From positions 52,659 to 116,658 of the forward strand of contig NZ_BQHR01000021.1 in NCBI RefSeq assembly GCF_021601625.1: a stretch of 64,000 bases of DNA, given 5' to 3'. Under the pieces are notes generated by a model. That model saw only the letters and a list, made by a program, of their open reading frames with translations, was not told where the DNA came from and ran no database searches. Shown piece after piece: positions 46,321 to 54,864 of the stretch. Each line of letters starts with the position of its first letter. The first letter of the stretch is position 1. The position numbers were made by a program, and so were the translations under genes. The stretch is from Pseudomonas paraglycinae (GTDB lineage Bacteria; Pseudomonadota; Gammaproteobacteria; Pseudomonadales; Pseudomonadaceae).

Positions 46321-47715
46321 TCAGTAAATATCCTTCGACAACAGGGTGAACGGCGTCTTCACCAGAATTTTCAGATCCAGCCACAGCGACCAGTTGTTGA
46401 TGTACTTCAGGTCGATCTCGACACGCTTTTCCATTTTGTCGAGGGTGTCTGTCTCGCCCCGGCAACCGCTGATCTGCGCCAGGCCAGTGATGCCCGGTTT
46501 GATTCGGTGGCGGGCCATGTAGGCGAGGATCTTGCCCGAGTAGTAGTTGTTGTGCGCCACGGCGTGCGGACGTGGGCCGACCAGTGCCATGTGCCCTTGC
46601 AGCACGTTGAACAGTTGCGGCAGCTCATCCAGCGAAGTGCGACGGATGAAGCGACCGACCGCGGTAATGCGCGAATCGTTGCGGCTGGCCTGCTTGACGT
46701 CACGGTCATCGTGAACGCGCATCGAGCGAAATTTCCAGACCTTGATCACCTTGCCGTTCCAGCCATGGCGATCCTGCTTGAAGAACACCGGGCCCGGCGA
46801 GTTGAGTTTCACCGCCAGGGCCACGGCCAGCAGCACCGGGCTCAACAGGATGATGGCCAGCAGGGCGACTGCTTTTTCCACCAGGCTTTTGCTCAGCGCT
46901 GCGGTCGGGCGGCTGGTCAACGGGCTTTCGTTGAGGTAGATCGCCGGCAGGCCATCCACGACTTTCACCGAGTGATTAAGCAGCGTCAGGCTATTCAGAT
47001 CCGGCACCCAGACCACGTCAACGTTGGCATCCAGCAAGTCCACATACATCGCCTCGATCTTGGCTGCTTCCGACAGCGGCAGGGTGATGTACAAGCGGCG
47101 GATGTCGTGGGTCTGGATCAGCTCGAGCAGTTCGTCCTGGGCGCCGACAACGCGCGGGGCGTCCGCTTCCAGCGACGGGGTATCGCCGTTGCTGACCAGG
47201 CCAACCAGCGGCAGGTTTTCGTGCTGGCTCAACTTCTTCGCCAGACCCAACGCCAGTTCGCCGGTGCCGACGATCAGGGTCTTGTGTTCGCTTTTGCGCG
47301 ACCGCTGGTAGAACTTCGAGAACGCATGCAGCGGTGCGTACAGCAGCGCCTGACCGAGGAAACCGTATACCGCCCACTCAAGGATGACCTGGCGAGAGAA
47401 CAGCGCATCGGCCTTGCAGATGAAGGCGATGAACGCCAGCCCGGCCATGGTCATGAACCAGCCCATGAACAGTCGACCCAGCCCGGTCAAATAATTGTCT
47501 CGCTTTCGATACGCGCCGCTGAAGGTATAAGCCGGCACCGAGGCCAGTACCGCCAGGATCGTGCACATCCGATAGTAGAACTCGACGGTGCCAGTGTGCT
47601 GTTCGGCCAGTATGAACAACAGGGAAACAATGAAACTCTGTGCCAGCGCCCATTGGCCCCAAAAGGTCAGTCCCTTGAGGCCGGTGTTTCGATTGATACG
47701 AAGAGAAAGATCCAT
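46321..47715 (-). CDS. Undecaprenyl-phosphate glucose phosphotransferase (WcaJ/PslA type)
   Basis: 464 residues, polyprenyl-phosphate hexose-1-phosphate transferase. Four N-terminal TMs, a CoA-binding-like fold (VGTGELALGLAKKL), TM5 near residue 280, and the catalytic domain KFRSMRVHDD, RRTSLDELPQLFNVLQG, LVGPRPHAV and KPGITGLAQISGCRGET. It loads glucose-1-phosphate from UDP-Glc on the lipid carrier and so starts each repeat. GGGGA stands seven bases before the ATG. It is convergent with the export module and separated from it by a REPIN. Confidence 0.93.
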   Translation of the reverse strand: MDLSLRINRNTGLKGLTFWGQWALAQSFIVSLLFILAEQHTGTVEFYYRMCTILAVLASVPAYTFSGAYRKRDNYLTGLGRLFMGWFMTMAGLAFIAFICKADALFSRQVILEWAVYGFLGQALLYAPLHAFSKFYQRSRKSEHKTLIVGTGELALGLAKKLSQHENLPLVGLVSNGDTPSLEADAPRVVGAQDELLELIQTHDIRRLYITLPLSEAAKIEAMYVDLLDANVDVVWVPDLNSLTLLNHSVKVVDGLPAIYLNESPLTSRPTAALSKSLVEKAVALLAIILLSPVLLAVALAVKLNSPGPVFFKQDRHGWNGKVIKVWKFRSMRVHDDRDVKQASRNDSRITAVGRFIRRTSLDELPQLFNVLQGHMALVGPRPHAVAHNNYYSGKILAYMARHRIKPGITGLAQISGCRGETDTLDKMEKRVEIDLKYINNWSLWLDLKILVKTPFTLLSKDIY

Positions 47716-48097
47716 ACGATATCCCCAAAAGACGTCCGTTCAGGTTTCGACAGTAGAAAACCGAGTTGTTAAGCAGACTTGTTATTGTTGTTTGAGTCAG
47801 TGTCCTGAGGTAACAACGCCGGAATGCGGAACTGTCGTCAGTCAATAGACTAAGTTATTGCCGGGGATGCTGTCTGACGAGTTCTAACAAGATGGCACAG
47901 TGCCAACTTATTTAAATTTACAATATTCAAACGTTAGAAAAGGTCGAAAGGCAGGGGGTGAATAATCAATATTGTGTTTGCTATCGTAGGTGGGGTCAGG
48001 AGGCGGGTATAACCAGGGAGGGGTGAAACCAAACAGAGTGCTTTTTTATTTTTGTAATCGCACTTGTATCTGTTTGTCTTGTAGTGAGGGATGTTGT
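47716..48097. other. AT-rich spacer upstream of the initiating transferase
   Basis: 382 bases without a gene. It holds a perfect palindrome TGGCACAGTGCCA (47893-47905) and long A/T runs, as expected for a regulated promoter of the leftward wcaJ-like gene. Confidence 0.5.
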
Positions 48098-48757
48098 TTA
48101 GGCAACAACTTCCTGGATCAGGCAATAACCGCGATTGCGCACGGCACGAAACAATCGTTCACCGTTGCTGGCGTTCTTGAATTTGTCTTGAAGACGGCTC
48201 AGGCACATTTCCAGTCCCCGGTATTGCTCCGGCTCGCGGCCGATGCTGAGGATCAGATCGTCGCGACTGACAACACGATCTTCATGGTGCAGCATCTTGC
48301 GCACCAGTGCGGTTTCAAGCCCGGTGAGACTGATCTCGACGCCTTCTTTCGTCAATGCACCCTGATCATTGTCCAGATGCCAGGCTTCGGTGCAGGGCGC
48401 GTCGGATTCGATCGTTCGGGAAGTGTCAGTAGGGTTTTCGGACATGGCCGTGGAATTGTGAAATGAATGCGCCGATTGTGCTGCCAGCCATTCCGATTCG
48501 AGGGTGGCCAATATGCGCTGGGTATCATGTTCAATGCTGGGTGCGACATGCTTCCTTGTGCCGCGTGGGTAAGTGAACTCCATCAGCATCGGAGTGGAAG
48601 AGGGCGAAGCAACACCTTCAATAAACATTTGTGCCTGAGACGTGCCAAACGAATTGAAACGCTCACTGGAGAGAATGCTCTCGAGTTCGCGTTGCGACGC
48701 TGAGCTGTTAGTCACGACAACAAAGTATTTTCTTGGGAGGGTCGTGCTGGTTTCCAT
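48098..48757 (-). CDS. Winged-helix transcriptional regulator without a normal receiver
   Basis: 219 residues. The C-terminal 95 residues are an OmpR-type winged helix (EISLTGLETALVRKMLHHEDRVVSRDDLI, FRAVRNRGYCLI). The first 125 residues show no receiver pattern: KYFVVVTNSSASQRELESIL is followed by a Ser/Thr-rich linker. AGGAG is six bases before the ATG. Between polysaccharide genes and a second protein of the same general build; a role in controlling the locus is plausible but is only inference from place. Confidence 0.7.
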   Translation of the reverse strand: METSTTLPRKYFVVVTNSSASQRELESILSSERFNSFGTSQAQMFIEGVASPSSTPMLMEFTYPRGTRKHVAPSIEHDTQRILATLESEWLAAQSAHSFHNSTAMSENPTDTSRTIESDAPCTEAWHLDNDQGALTKEGVEISLTGLETALVRKMLHHEDRVVSRDDLILSIGREPEQYRGLEMCLSRLQDKFKNASNGERLFRAVRNRGYCLIQEVVA

Positions 48758-49048
48758 GTCTCTCTCCTAAAGTACACACCAAATTTGGCGAAAAAATAAT
48801 GGCAGGCGAGCAATGTTTTCCTCGGAATTAATCGATCAGGCAGGGTCTGGGCCCAAAGATGGCCTCGATAAGTTCCACTCGGTCTGCGTTAGAGTAATGG
48901 TTTATTGTTATGTTTAAGTGTTGCAGCGCTCATGCAATTGACAGCTTTTTATTAGATATGTGACGCGGTTAAAACTATGAGAAAGCGGATGTTTGAAGCG
49001 TTGCATCAGACGTTCCCTCGTATGCTGCAAAAGAGTGTTTTCCCTGAA

Positions 49049-49789
49049 TCAAGGAGTTGAGATCAACCCCCTCATCAGACGATAGCCATACCCGCGAATG
49101 CTCTGTATGGCGTTCGTACCGTACACGTCCTTGATTTTCCCACGCAAGCGGCTGATGGATTTTTCCAGCGCCCGAGGGTCGTAGAATTGGGTGTTCAGCC
49201 CCATGATACTGGCGATTTCATCGTGGCTGAGAATGTGATTGCCGGTCTGCGCAAAGGCTTGCAGGATCTTCATTTCGGCAAAGGAGATATCCAGTTTCTT
49301 GCTGGTGTCCGAGAGGCAGATGCGGGTGGGGTCCAGCACCAGATTGATATCGCGTTGCCATTCTTCGCTGTCGAAGAACTCCCCCAGCAGTTCGCCGCTT
49401 TCATCGGACAAGGTATTGAGTTTGATACAGAAGTCGGCACCGGCCAGAAAGTACTTGATCTTGTTGTGGGCGCCGCGACCTGTGATCACTGCACAAATAA
49501 TCGGCTTCAAGTTGTCGTTGCGCAGGTTTTCCACCAGCGCAAGGTTATCTTCGAGTGCCTGAGGGCTGTCGATGATAATGAAGATCGCCCGATACAGGCC
49601 GTGATATTCGTTGTGCTGATATGAACTAATGTAGGCGTCGGCTTCAACAGCCACACCGCTCTGCACATGCTTCGCGATTAGCGCGCTAAAGTGTTCAGCC
49701 ACGCCACGGGTACGACCCAGGGTGAGAACACCTGGTTCGTCGCTTGTGCGGCGCGGGCTTCTAGTCGCTAAGTTACCTGTGAGCATCAT
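49049..49789 (-). CDS. OmpR-type regulator with degenerate receiver
   Basis: 246 residues. C-terminal winged helix (LDISFAEMKILQAFAQTGNHILSHDEI, EKSISRLRGKIKDVYG, IQSIRGYGYRLM). The N-terminal domain looks like an eroded receiver: AIFIIIDSPQALED at the acceptor strand, KPIICAVITGRG at the Thr strand and GADFCIKL in place of GADDYLxKP. Phosphorylation in the classical way is doubtful. It is separated from the other regulator by 291 bases and from uppP by 506 bases of AT-rich DNA. Confidence 0.75.
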   Translation of the reverse strand: MMLTGNLATRSPRRTSDEPGVLTLGRTRGVAEHFSALIAKHVQSGVAVEADAYISSYQHNEYHGLYRAIFIIIDSPQALEDNLALVENLRNDNLKPIICAVITGRGAHNKIKYFLAGADFCIKLNTLSDESGELLGEFFDSEEWQRDINLVLDPTRICLSDTSKKLDISFAEMKILQAFAQTGNHILSHDEIASIMGLNTQFYDPRALEKSISRLRGKIKDVYGTNAIQSIRGYGYRLMRGLISTP

Positions 49790-50295
49790 GCATTGACTCG
49801 AAAAGGTGCTGACATCGGGATGTTAAAGCACCGGTTCTCATCTGTGACTGACAATTGGTAACATTTGGACGAATTTTAGACGTGGCTCCCGAGTTTTCTA
49901 ACAATAATTAAGCGATTCAAGCTTTTAGTTGATTTTTTCGGGGCTGTGAACTAACGGAATTGAGGCCGTTAGATGGTGGCAATATGGAATGGTGCCACTA
50001 TTTTGTAATTATCGCGAGCTGTTTTTATGTCCCTTGGCCATCACTCAACTGCATACGTATCAGAGCAGTGTGAGGTGGGTCACATTTTATGGGCAGGCCT
50101 GTCTTTTGGCTATAACGTCGACAAGTTCACACACGGACGTTTATTAACATGCCTTGAGTGTGGCTTTTGATAAGACATATTCTCCGTCCCCGAGTCGGGC
50201 AATGGGTGTGCATCTGCCAATTGTTTTACTTCAGATACTCAATGCCTGAATGCATTTAACAGGGCGCCCGCAAAGAGCGCTCTGACGGAGGATTA
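49790..50295. other. 506-base AT-rich spacer upstream of uppP
   Basis: No gene seen. It contains an inverted repeat CTAACGG-N8-CCGTTAG (49951-49972) and, just after it, GTGGCA-N11-TGCCAC (49976-49998), both plausible regulator sites. Promoters for the leftward regulator and for uppP should be here. Confidence 0.5.
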
Positions 50296-51129
50296 ATGGA
50301 TTTACTGACCTTGTTCAAGGTGCTGATTCTTGGGGCGGTAGAAGGGCTGACCGAGTTCCTGCCCATTTCCAGTACGGGCCACCAGATTATTGTTGCCGAC
50401 TTGCTGGAGTTCGGCGGCGAACGCGCCATGGCGTTCAATATCATCATTCAACTGGGCGCCATTCTGGCCGTGGTCTGGGAGTTTCGCCCCAAGATCTTCG
50501 AGATCGTCAAAGGCCTGCCGACCCAGAGTAATGCCCAGCGTTTTACCCGCAATCTGCTGATCGCCTTTTTCCCGGCGGTCATTCTCGGCGTGTTATTCGC
50601 CGACACGATTCATGAATACCTGTTCAACCCGATCACCGTTGCCGTTGCATTGGTCGTGGGCGGCATCGTGATGTTGTGGGCCGAGCAGCGGGATCATGTA
50701 GTGAGTGTCGACCATGTGGACGACATGAAGTGGGCCGACGCGCTGAAGATCGGTTGCGTACAGTGCCTGGCGATGATTCCAGGCACGTCGCGCTCCGGTT
50801 CCACCATCATCGGCGGTTTGCTGTTCGGCCTGTCACGCAAGGCCGCCACGGAGTTCTCGTTCTTCCTGGCGATGCCGACCATGGTCGGCGCTGCAGTGTA
50901 TTCCGGCTACAAGTACCGCGAACTGTTCCAGAGCAGCGACCTGCCGGTCTTCGCCCTGGGCTTCGTCGTAGCGTTCATCTTCGCGATGATCGCCGTGCGC
51001 GGCCTGCTGAAGTTCATTGCAAACCACAGCTACGCCACCTTCGCCTGGTACCGCATCGCCTTCGGCTTGCTGATCCTTGCCACCTGGCAATTTGGTTGGG
51101 TCAACTGGACGGCTGCGGCGGCAAGCTGA
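50296..51129 (+). CDS. uppP: Undecaprenyl-diphosphatase UppP (BacA)
   Basis: 277 residues, about seven or eight TMs. Motifs [20 protein letters not shown] and [35 protein letters not shown] carry the catalytic Glu/Ser/Arg residues. GGAGG precedes the ATG by six bases. It dephosphorylates undecaprenyl pyrophosphate so the carrier can be reused for peptidoglycan, O-antigen and this polymer. The link with the neighbouring locus is functionally sensible but may be coincidence. Confidence 0.95.
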   Translation: MDLLTLFKVLILGAVEGLTEFLPISSTGHQIIVADLLEFGGERAMAFNIIIQLGAILAVVWEFRPKIFEIVKGLPTQSNAQRFTRNLLIAFFPAVILGVLFADTIHEYLFNPITVAVALVVGGIVMLWAEQRDHVVSVDHVDDMKWADALKIGCVQCLAMIPGTSRSGSTIIGGLLFGLSRKAATEFSFFLAMPTMVGAAVYSGYKYRELFQSSDLPVFALGFVVAFIFAMIAVRGLLKFIANHSYATFAWYRIAFGLLILATWQFGWVNWTAAAAS

Positions 51130-51510
51130 TTACTGACTGCTGAGCAGCGCAGCGACGGCGAGGTCATTCAATTCAGAGTCGGGCGAATCCTGACGAAACC
51201 GCTGCAACGCCGAGGTGAAATACGCGCCTTGCAGCATGCCGTCACTGGCGAGGAAATAACGTGCCGCTTCTATTTCCTCTACCGAATACACACGTTTTTT
51301 CAGTCCGGAAATGTCCGACATCCCGTCGACTGTGACCATCGTCGTCGTGAAAACCAGAAAACCAGACATTTGGGTAGATTGAAAAGGGCCATTTTCCCCG
51401 TTGCCGCACCCCTTCGCAAAATCACAGGATGCATAGGCGCTTGCATAGAGAGTCGAGAGTAAAGCGAGGAGGGTGAAACGCTTGAATAAAACACAGCTGA
51501 ACGTGGGCAT
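51130..51510 (-). CDS. DUF2388-family small secreted protein
   Basis: Start taken at ATG 51510, which gives a Sec signal (FKRFTLLALLSTLYASAYA); 126 residues. The C-terminal part ARYFLASDGMLQGAYFTSAL followed by a Leu-rich helix resembles DUF2388, a family of small Pseudomonas periplasmic proteins of unknown role; a Cys pair (CDFAKGCGNG) follows the signal. It ends one base after uppP on the opposite strand. Confidence 0.6.
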   Translation of the reverse strand: MPTFSCVLFKRFTLLALLSTLYASAYASCDFAKGCGNGENGPFQSTQMSGFLVFTTTMVTVDGMSDISGLKKRVYSVEEIEAARYFLASDGMLQGAYFTSALQRFRQDSPDSELNDLAVAALLSSQ

Positions 51511-51585
51511 AACCAAAAGACATCCTGTCAGTACAGCAAAACACCGGGCAACGCTCATTCGTTGCCCACACGCTCCAAGCGTCGA

Positions 51586-52596
51586 TCAACGCCCGGCCAG
51601 CAACTCCGCCGCCTGATCCAGCAACGCCAGCGGATCCTTGGCCTTGTGGATATCCACCGACAACAACTGACGAAACTTGCGCGCCCCCGGGAACCCGGTG
51701 CCCAGGCCCAGCACATGCCGGGTGATGTGATGCATCGCGCCGCCGGCCAGCAAATGCTCGGCTATATAAGGCCGCAACTGCGCCAGCGCCTCGGCCCGGC
51801 TGATTACCGGTGCGGTACTGCCGAACAACTGCTGATCCACCTCGGCCAGCAGATAAGGATTGTGGTACGCCTCGCGCCCCAGCATCACCCCGTCAAAGGT
51901 CTGCAAATGCTCATGGCAGGCCTCCATCGTCTTGATCCCGCCGTTCAGAATGAACTCCAGCTCCGGAAAATCCGCCTTCAACCGCGCCGCCACGTCATAA
52001 CGCAACGGCGGAATGTCACGGTTCTCCTTCGGCGACAGCCCCTCCAGAATCGCAATCCGCGCATGCACCGTAAAACTGGTGCACCCGGCATCCCGCACCG
52101 TCCCGACGAAATCGCACAGCTGCTCATAACTGTCCCGCCCATTGATCCCGATCCGATGCTTCACCGTCACCGGAATCGACACCGCATCACGCATCGCCTT
52201 CACACAATCCGCCACCAACTGCGGATGCCCCATCAGGCACGCCCCGATCATATTGTTCTGCACCCGATCACTCGGGCAGCCGACGTTCAGATTCACCTCG
52301 TCGTAACCGTGCTCCTGCGCCATGCGTGCGCAAGCGGCCAGATCCAGCGGAACACTACCGCCCAACTGCAAGGCCAGCGGGTGCTCGGCTTCGTTGTGAC
52401 GGAGGAAGCGCTCGTGATCGCCGTTGAGCAAAGCGCCGGTGGTGACCATCTCGGTGTAGAGCAGGGCGTTTTTCGACAGGATGCGTAGGAAGTACCGGCA
52501 GTGACGGTCAGTCCAATCCATCATGGGCGCAACGGAGAACCGCCGAGACAGCGCAGGGCTTGAGTTTACTGGGCTTGAGTGGGTATTTGGTACCAT
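51586..52596 (-). CDS. dusA: tRNA-dihydrouridine synthase A
   Basis: About 336 residues; the start is ATG 52596 or TTG 52605. FMN barrel: RRFSVAPMMDWTDRHCRYFLR, the active-site Cys in NVGCPSDRVQNNMIGA, HARIAILEGLSPKENRDIPPLRYD and NGGI. It reduces U20/20a in tRNA. Its 5' end is the attachment site of the element to the right: the conserved protein starts near residue 18, and the preceding codons and the promoter are probably supplied by the element. The gene remains intact after integration. Confidence 0.93.
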   Translation of the reverse strand: MVPNTHSSPVNSSPALSRRFSVAPMMDWTDRHCRYFLRILSKNALLYTEMVTTGALLNGDHERFLRHNEAEHPLALQLGGSVPLDLAACARMAQEHGYDEVNLNVGCPSDRVQNNMIGACLMGHPQLVADCVKAMRDAVSIPVTVKHRIGINGRDSYEQLCDFVGTVRDAGCTSFTVHARIAILEGLSPKENRDIPPLRYDVAARLKADFPELEFILNGGIKTMEACHEHLQTFDGVMLGREAYHNPYLLAEVDQQLFGSTAPVISRAEALAQLRPYIAEHLLAGGAMHHITRHVLGLGTGFPGARKFRQLLSVDIHKAKDPLALLDQAAELLAGR

Positions 52597-52691
52597 TTGG
52601 CTCAACGTATTTATAGCGTGTTTTTAAGCGTTTTCAGGCGTTTTTTCGATGTCGCTGGTACAATGTACCAACCACTTTCGGAATTGTACCA
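52588..52691. promoter_or_regulatory. Cluster of GGTAC palindromes next to the integrase
   Basis: TGGTACCA (52588-52595), TGGTACAATGTACCA (52656-52670) and the half site TTGTACCA (52684-52691) stand between dusA and the integrase start. They may be integrase arm-type sites, an excisionase site or an operator for int. The core att sequence should be in or next to the first 40 codons of dusA. Confidence 0.45.
52610..52637 (-). promoter_or_regulatory. Possible element-borne promoter for dusA
   Basis: On the minus strand CTGAAA (52637-52632) and TATAAA (52615-52610) are 16 bases apart and would start RNA about seven bases before ATG 52596. The -35 is weak. Elements in dusA are known to restore the 5' end of the gene. 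Confidence 0.4.
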
Positions 52692-52698
52692 GTCGACT

Positions 52699-53823
52699 AT
52701 GGCAACGATCAGAGCACGAAAACGCACCGATGGCTCAGTCAGTTACACGGCACAGATACGCCTGTTTCGCGATGGAGCGCAAGTCTACCAAGAGAGCCAG
52801 ACCTTCGCCCGGAAACAGGCGGCACAAGCGTGGGTGCGGCGACGTGAGGCAGAGCTAGATCAGCCTGGTGCGATCGAGCGGGCGAACCGCAAGGGCGTCA
52901 CCGTACAGGACATGATCAAGCAGTACCTGGATGAAATGGAGAAAGTCCGGCCGTTGGGTAAAACCAAGGAAGCCACTCTAAATTCTATCGCGGCGACGGA
53001 GTTTGGCCAGACCGTTGATTCGGCTATCAACAGTCAGCGCTTGGTGGATTTTGCACTCTGGCGAATGAGTAAAGAGGGCGGCGGCGTCCAGCCGCAAACG
53101 GCTGGTAACGATTTGGCGCACCTTGGGGCTGTCCTTTCGATTGCGCGTCCCGCTTGGGGGTATGAGGTGGACCCTCACGCGATGCCGGACGCTCGGAAGG
53201 TGTTAAGGAAGCTCGGCTACAACATGAAGAGCCGGGAGCGCGATCGCCGTCCAGCCAAAGACGAGCTAGATAAACTTTTGGAGCACTTCGTCAGTATGCA
53301 GCAGCGTCGACCTAGTTCGATCAACATGCTGAAGGTGATTGGCTTCGCGATTTTTTCCACGCGTCGGCAGGATGAGATAAGCCGAATTGTGTGGGACGAC
53401 GTCGATGGGTCGAATCAGCGGGTGCTGGTGAGAGATATGAAAAACCCTGGGCAGAAAATTGGCAATGATGTTTGGTGCCACCTACCCGACGAAGCCTGGA
53501 GAATTCTGCAAAGCATGCCAAAAGAGCGTGCGGAAATTTTCCCCTACAACTCTTCGTCGATCTCTACGGCCTGGGCGAAGGCGTGCAAGTTTCTGGAGAT
53601 TGAAGATCTTCACTTCCACGATCTGAGACACGACGGAGTTAGTCGGTTGTTTGAGATGGATTGGGATATCCCGCGGGTGGCCAGCGTGTCCGGGCACCGT
53701 GACTGGAACTCGTTGCGTAGGTATACCCATCTTCGCGGGAAGGGTGACCACTATGCCGAATGGCCATGGTTAGAGAGGATCATTCAAGCGCCCGTGAAGC
53801 TGGGCGCCTGGGGTAAGCAGTGA
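52699..53823 (+). CDS. int: Tyrosine recombinase (DusA-type integrase)
   Basis: ATG 52699 gives MATIRARKRTDGSVSYTAQIR, the usual N-terminal DNA-arm domain; the frame continues upstream without a better site. 374 residues. Catalytic set: first Arg in FSTRRQDEISRI, HxxR in FHDLRHDG, His in VSGHRDW, and Tyr in LRRYTHL. It inserts and excises the element at dusA, with which it is divergent. Tail-to-tail with the PrtN-like gene (one base between stops). Codon use is less GC-rich than the core genes. Confidence 0.93.
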   Translation: MATIRARKRTDGSVSYTAQIRLFRDGAQVYQESQTFARKQAAQAWVRRREAELDQPGAIERANRKGVTVQDMIKQYLDEMEKVRPLGKTKEATLNSIAATEFGQTVDSAINSQRLVDFALWRMSKEGGGVQPQTAGNDLAHLGAVLSIARPAWGYEVDPHAMPDARKVLRKLGYNMKSRERDRRPAKDELDKLLEHFVSMQQRRPSSINMLKVIGFAIFSTRRQDEISRIVWDDVDGSNQRVLVRDMKNPGQKIGNDVWCHLPDEAWRILQSMPKERAEIFPYNSSSISTAWAKACKFLEIEDLHFHDLRHDGVSRLFEMDWDIPRVASVSGHRDWNSLRRYTHLRGKGDHYAEWPWLERIIQAPVKLGAWGKQ

Positions 53824-53824
53824 A

Positions 53825-54100
53825 TTAGCTGGCTCGGCGAATTCCGTTGAGCTGGTTGCATTCCTTTACCGCGGCCTCCCGCTGCAAGTCTAAATACGCT
53901 GCTAAATCTGTTATGTGAATTCCTTTAGCACTTTTCTGGCTGGATTCGAGTCTCGTGATAGGTATTCGAATTTGACCAGCCATTACTTTGCGCTGAAACA
54001 TATCGGTTGTTAGGTGTGTGAAATAGTCTTTACAAACTTGATTAATTGAAATGATTGTTTGCCCGTTGTATTGAGCCATTAGCAGAAATAAGGTTTTCAT
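53825..54100 (-). CDS. PrtN-like pyocin activator family protein (first copy)
   Basis: 91 residues. MKTLFLLMAQYNGQTIISINQVCKDYF, MFQRKVMAGQIRIPITRLESSQKSAKGIHITDLAAYLDLQ match the pyocin activator PrtN family, which in P. aeruginosa switches on pyocin genes after DNA damage. Last gene of the leftward early operon; its ATG overlaps the stop of the frame laid over the methyltransferase gene (ATGA). In phages such proteins may act as transcription activators or excision factors, and closeness to int would allow either. Confidence 0.75.
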   Translation of the reverse strand: MKTLFLLMAQYNGQTIISINQVCKDYFTHLTTDMFQRKVMAGQIRIPITRLESSQKSAKGIHITDLAAYLDLQREAAVKECNQLNGIRRAS

Positions 54101-54864
54101 GCGCCTTCACCCATTTTCAAATCCTGACAAGTGTTCGAATGCTGTTGCTGCCACGACTGGAACTTGTCCGTTGCCAATGGCCTTAAGTCGGTCCACCCGA
54201 TGGGCCAACCCATCAGCCACTCGGCCCATTCCGGGTTCAGATGACCACCATCCAGTGCCATCACGGCGTGATCCATGCGATCGTTCGAGCGGTCGGCTCC
54301 CGATCGGCGAGTTAGTGCGGCAGGGGAGGATCCCTTTGCCATGCTCGCCACCGGTGTTGGCCATCGTCTGACGGGTGTCTTCTGCGATGAGCCAGATCCT
54401 GTCCCGCTGATGAGGGGCGCCGAGGTCAGCCGCTCTAATAACACCCCATCGCGCGTCATACCCGATTTCGGCAAGGTCACCGAGCACCACGGCAAGTCCT
54501 CTTCCCACAAGCAATGGTGAGTTCTCCAGTTCGACGTAGCGCGGTCGTACCTCATCGGTAATTCGTGCCATTTGCTGCCACAGTCCGGAGCGGGCGCCGC
54601 CGATACCAAGGCCGTTGCCTGCAACCGAGATGTCCTGACAAGGAAATCCTCCCGAAACCACGTCAACAAGGCCTCTCCATGGTCGTCCGTCAAAACTGCA
54701 CACGTCTGACCAAATCGGGAAAGGCGGGAGCAGTCCATCGGCTTGTCGTTGCGCCAGAACCTGTGCGGCGTAGGCATCACGCTCAACGGCGCAGACGGTG
54801 CGCCAGCCGAGGAGGTGTCCGCCGAGTATTCCGCCACCAGCGCCTGCGAAAAGAGCCAACTCAT
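54097..54864 (-). CDS. Second reading frame laid over the methyltransferase gene
   Basis: 255 codons in another frame of the same strand, starting at ATG 54864 four bases inside the methyltransferase gene. GGAGG lies eight bases before this ATG, a better distance than the four bases to the methyltransferase GTG, and its stop overlaps the next gene as ATGA, like most junctions of this operon. The C-terminus has LNPEWAEWLMGWPIGWTDLR and WPTPVAS, words I recognise from annotated phage proteins. Those words are also exactly what the shifted frame of a Dcm C-terminus gives, so the resemblance may be an echo. Expression is unproven. Confidence 0.35.
   Translation of the reverse strand: MSWLFSQALVAEYSADTSSAGAPSAPLSVMPTPHRFWRNDKPMDCSRLSRFGQTCAVLTDDHGEALLTWFREDFLVRTSRLQATALVSAAPAPDCGSKWHELPMRYDRATSNWRTHHCLWEEDLPWCSVTLPKSGMTRDGVLLERLTSAPLISGTGSGSSQKTPVRRWPTPVASMAKGSSPAALTRRSGADRSNDRMDHAVMALDGGHLNPEWAEWLMGWPIGWTDLRPLATDKFQSWQQQHSNTCQDLKMGEGA

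Noticed and set aside
52500-52700. A tRNA gene as the attachment site of the prophage
   Set aside because: No cloverleaf or tRNA-like sequence is present; the neighbour is dusA, a known protein-coding target.
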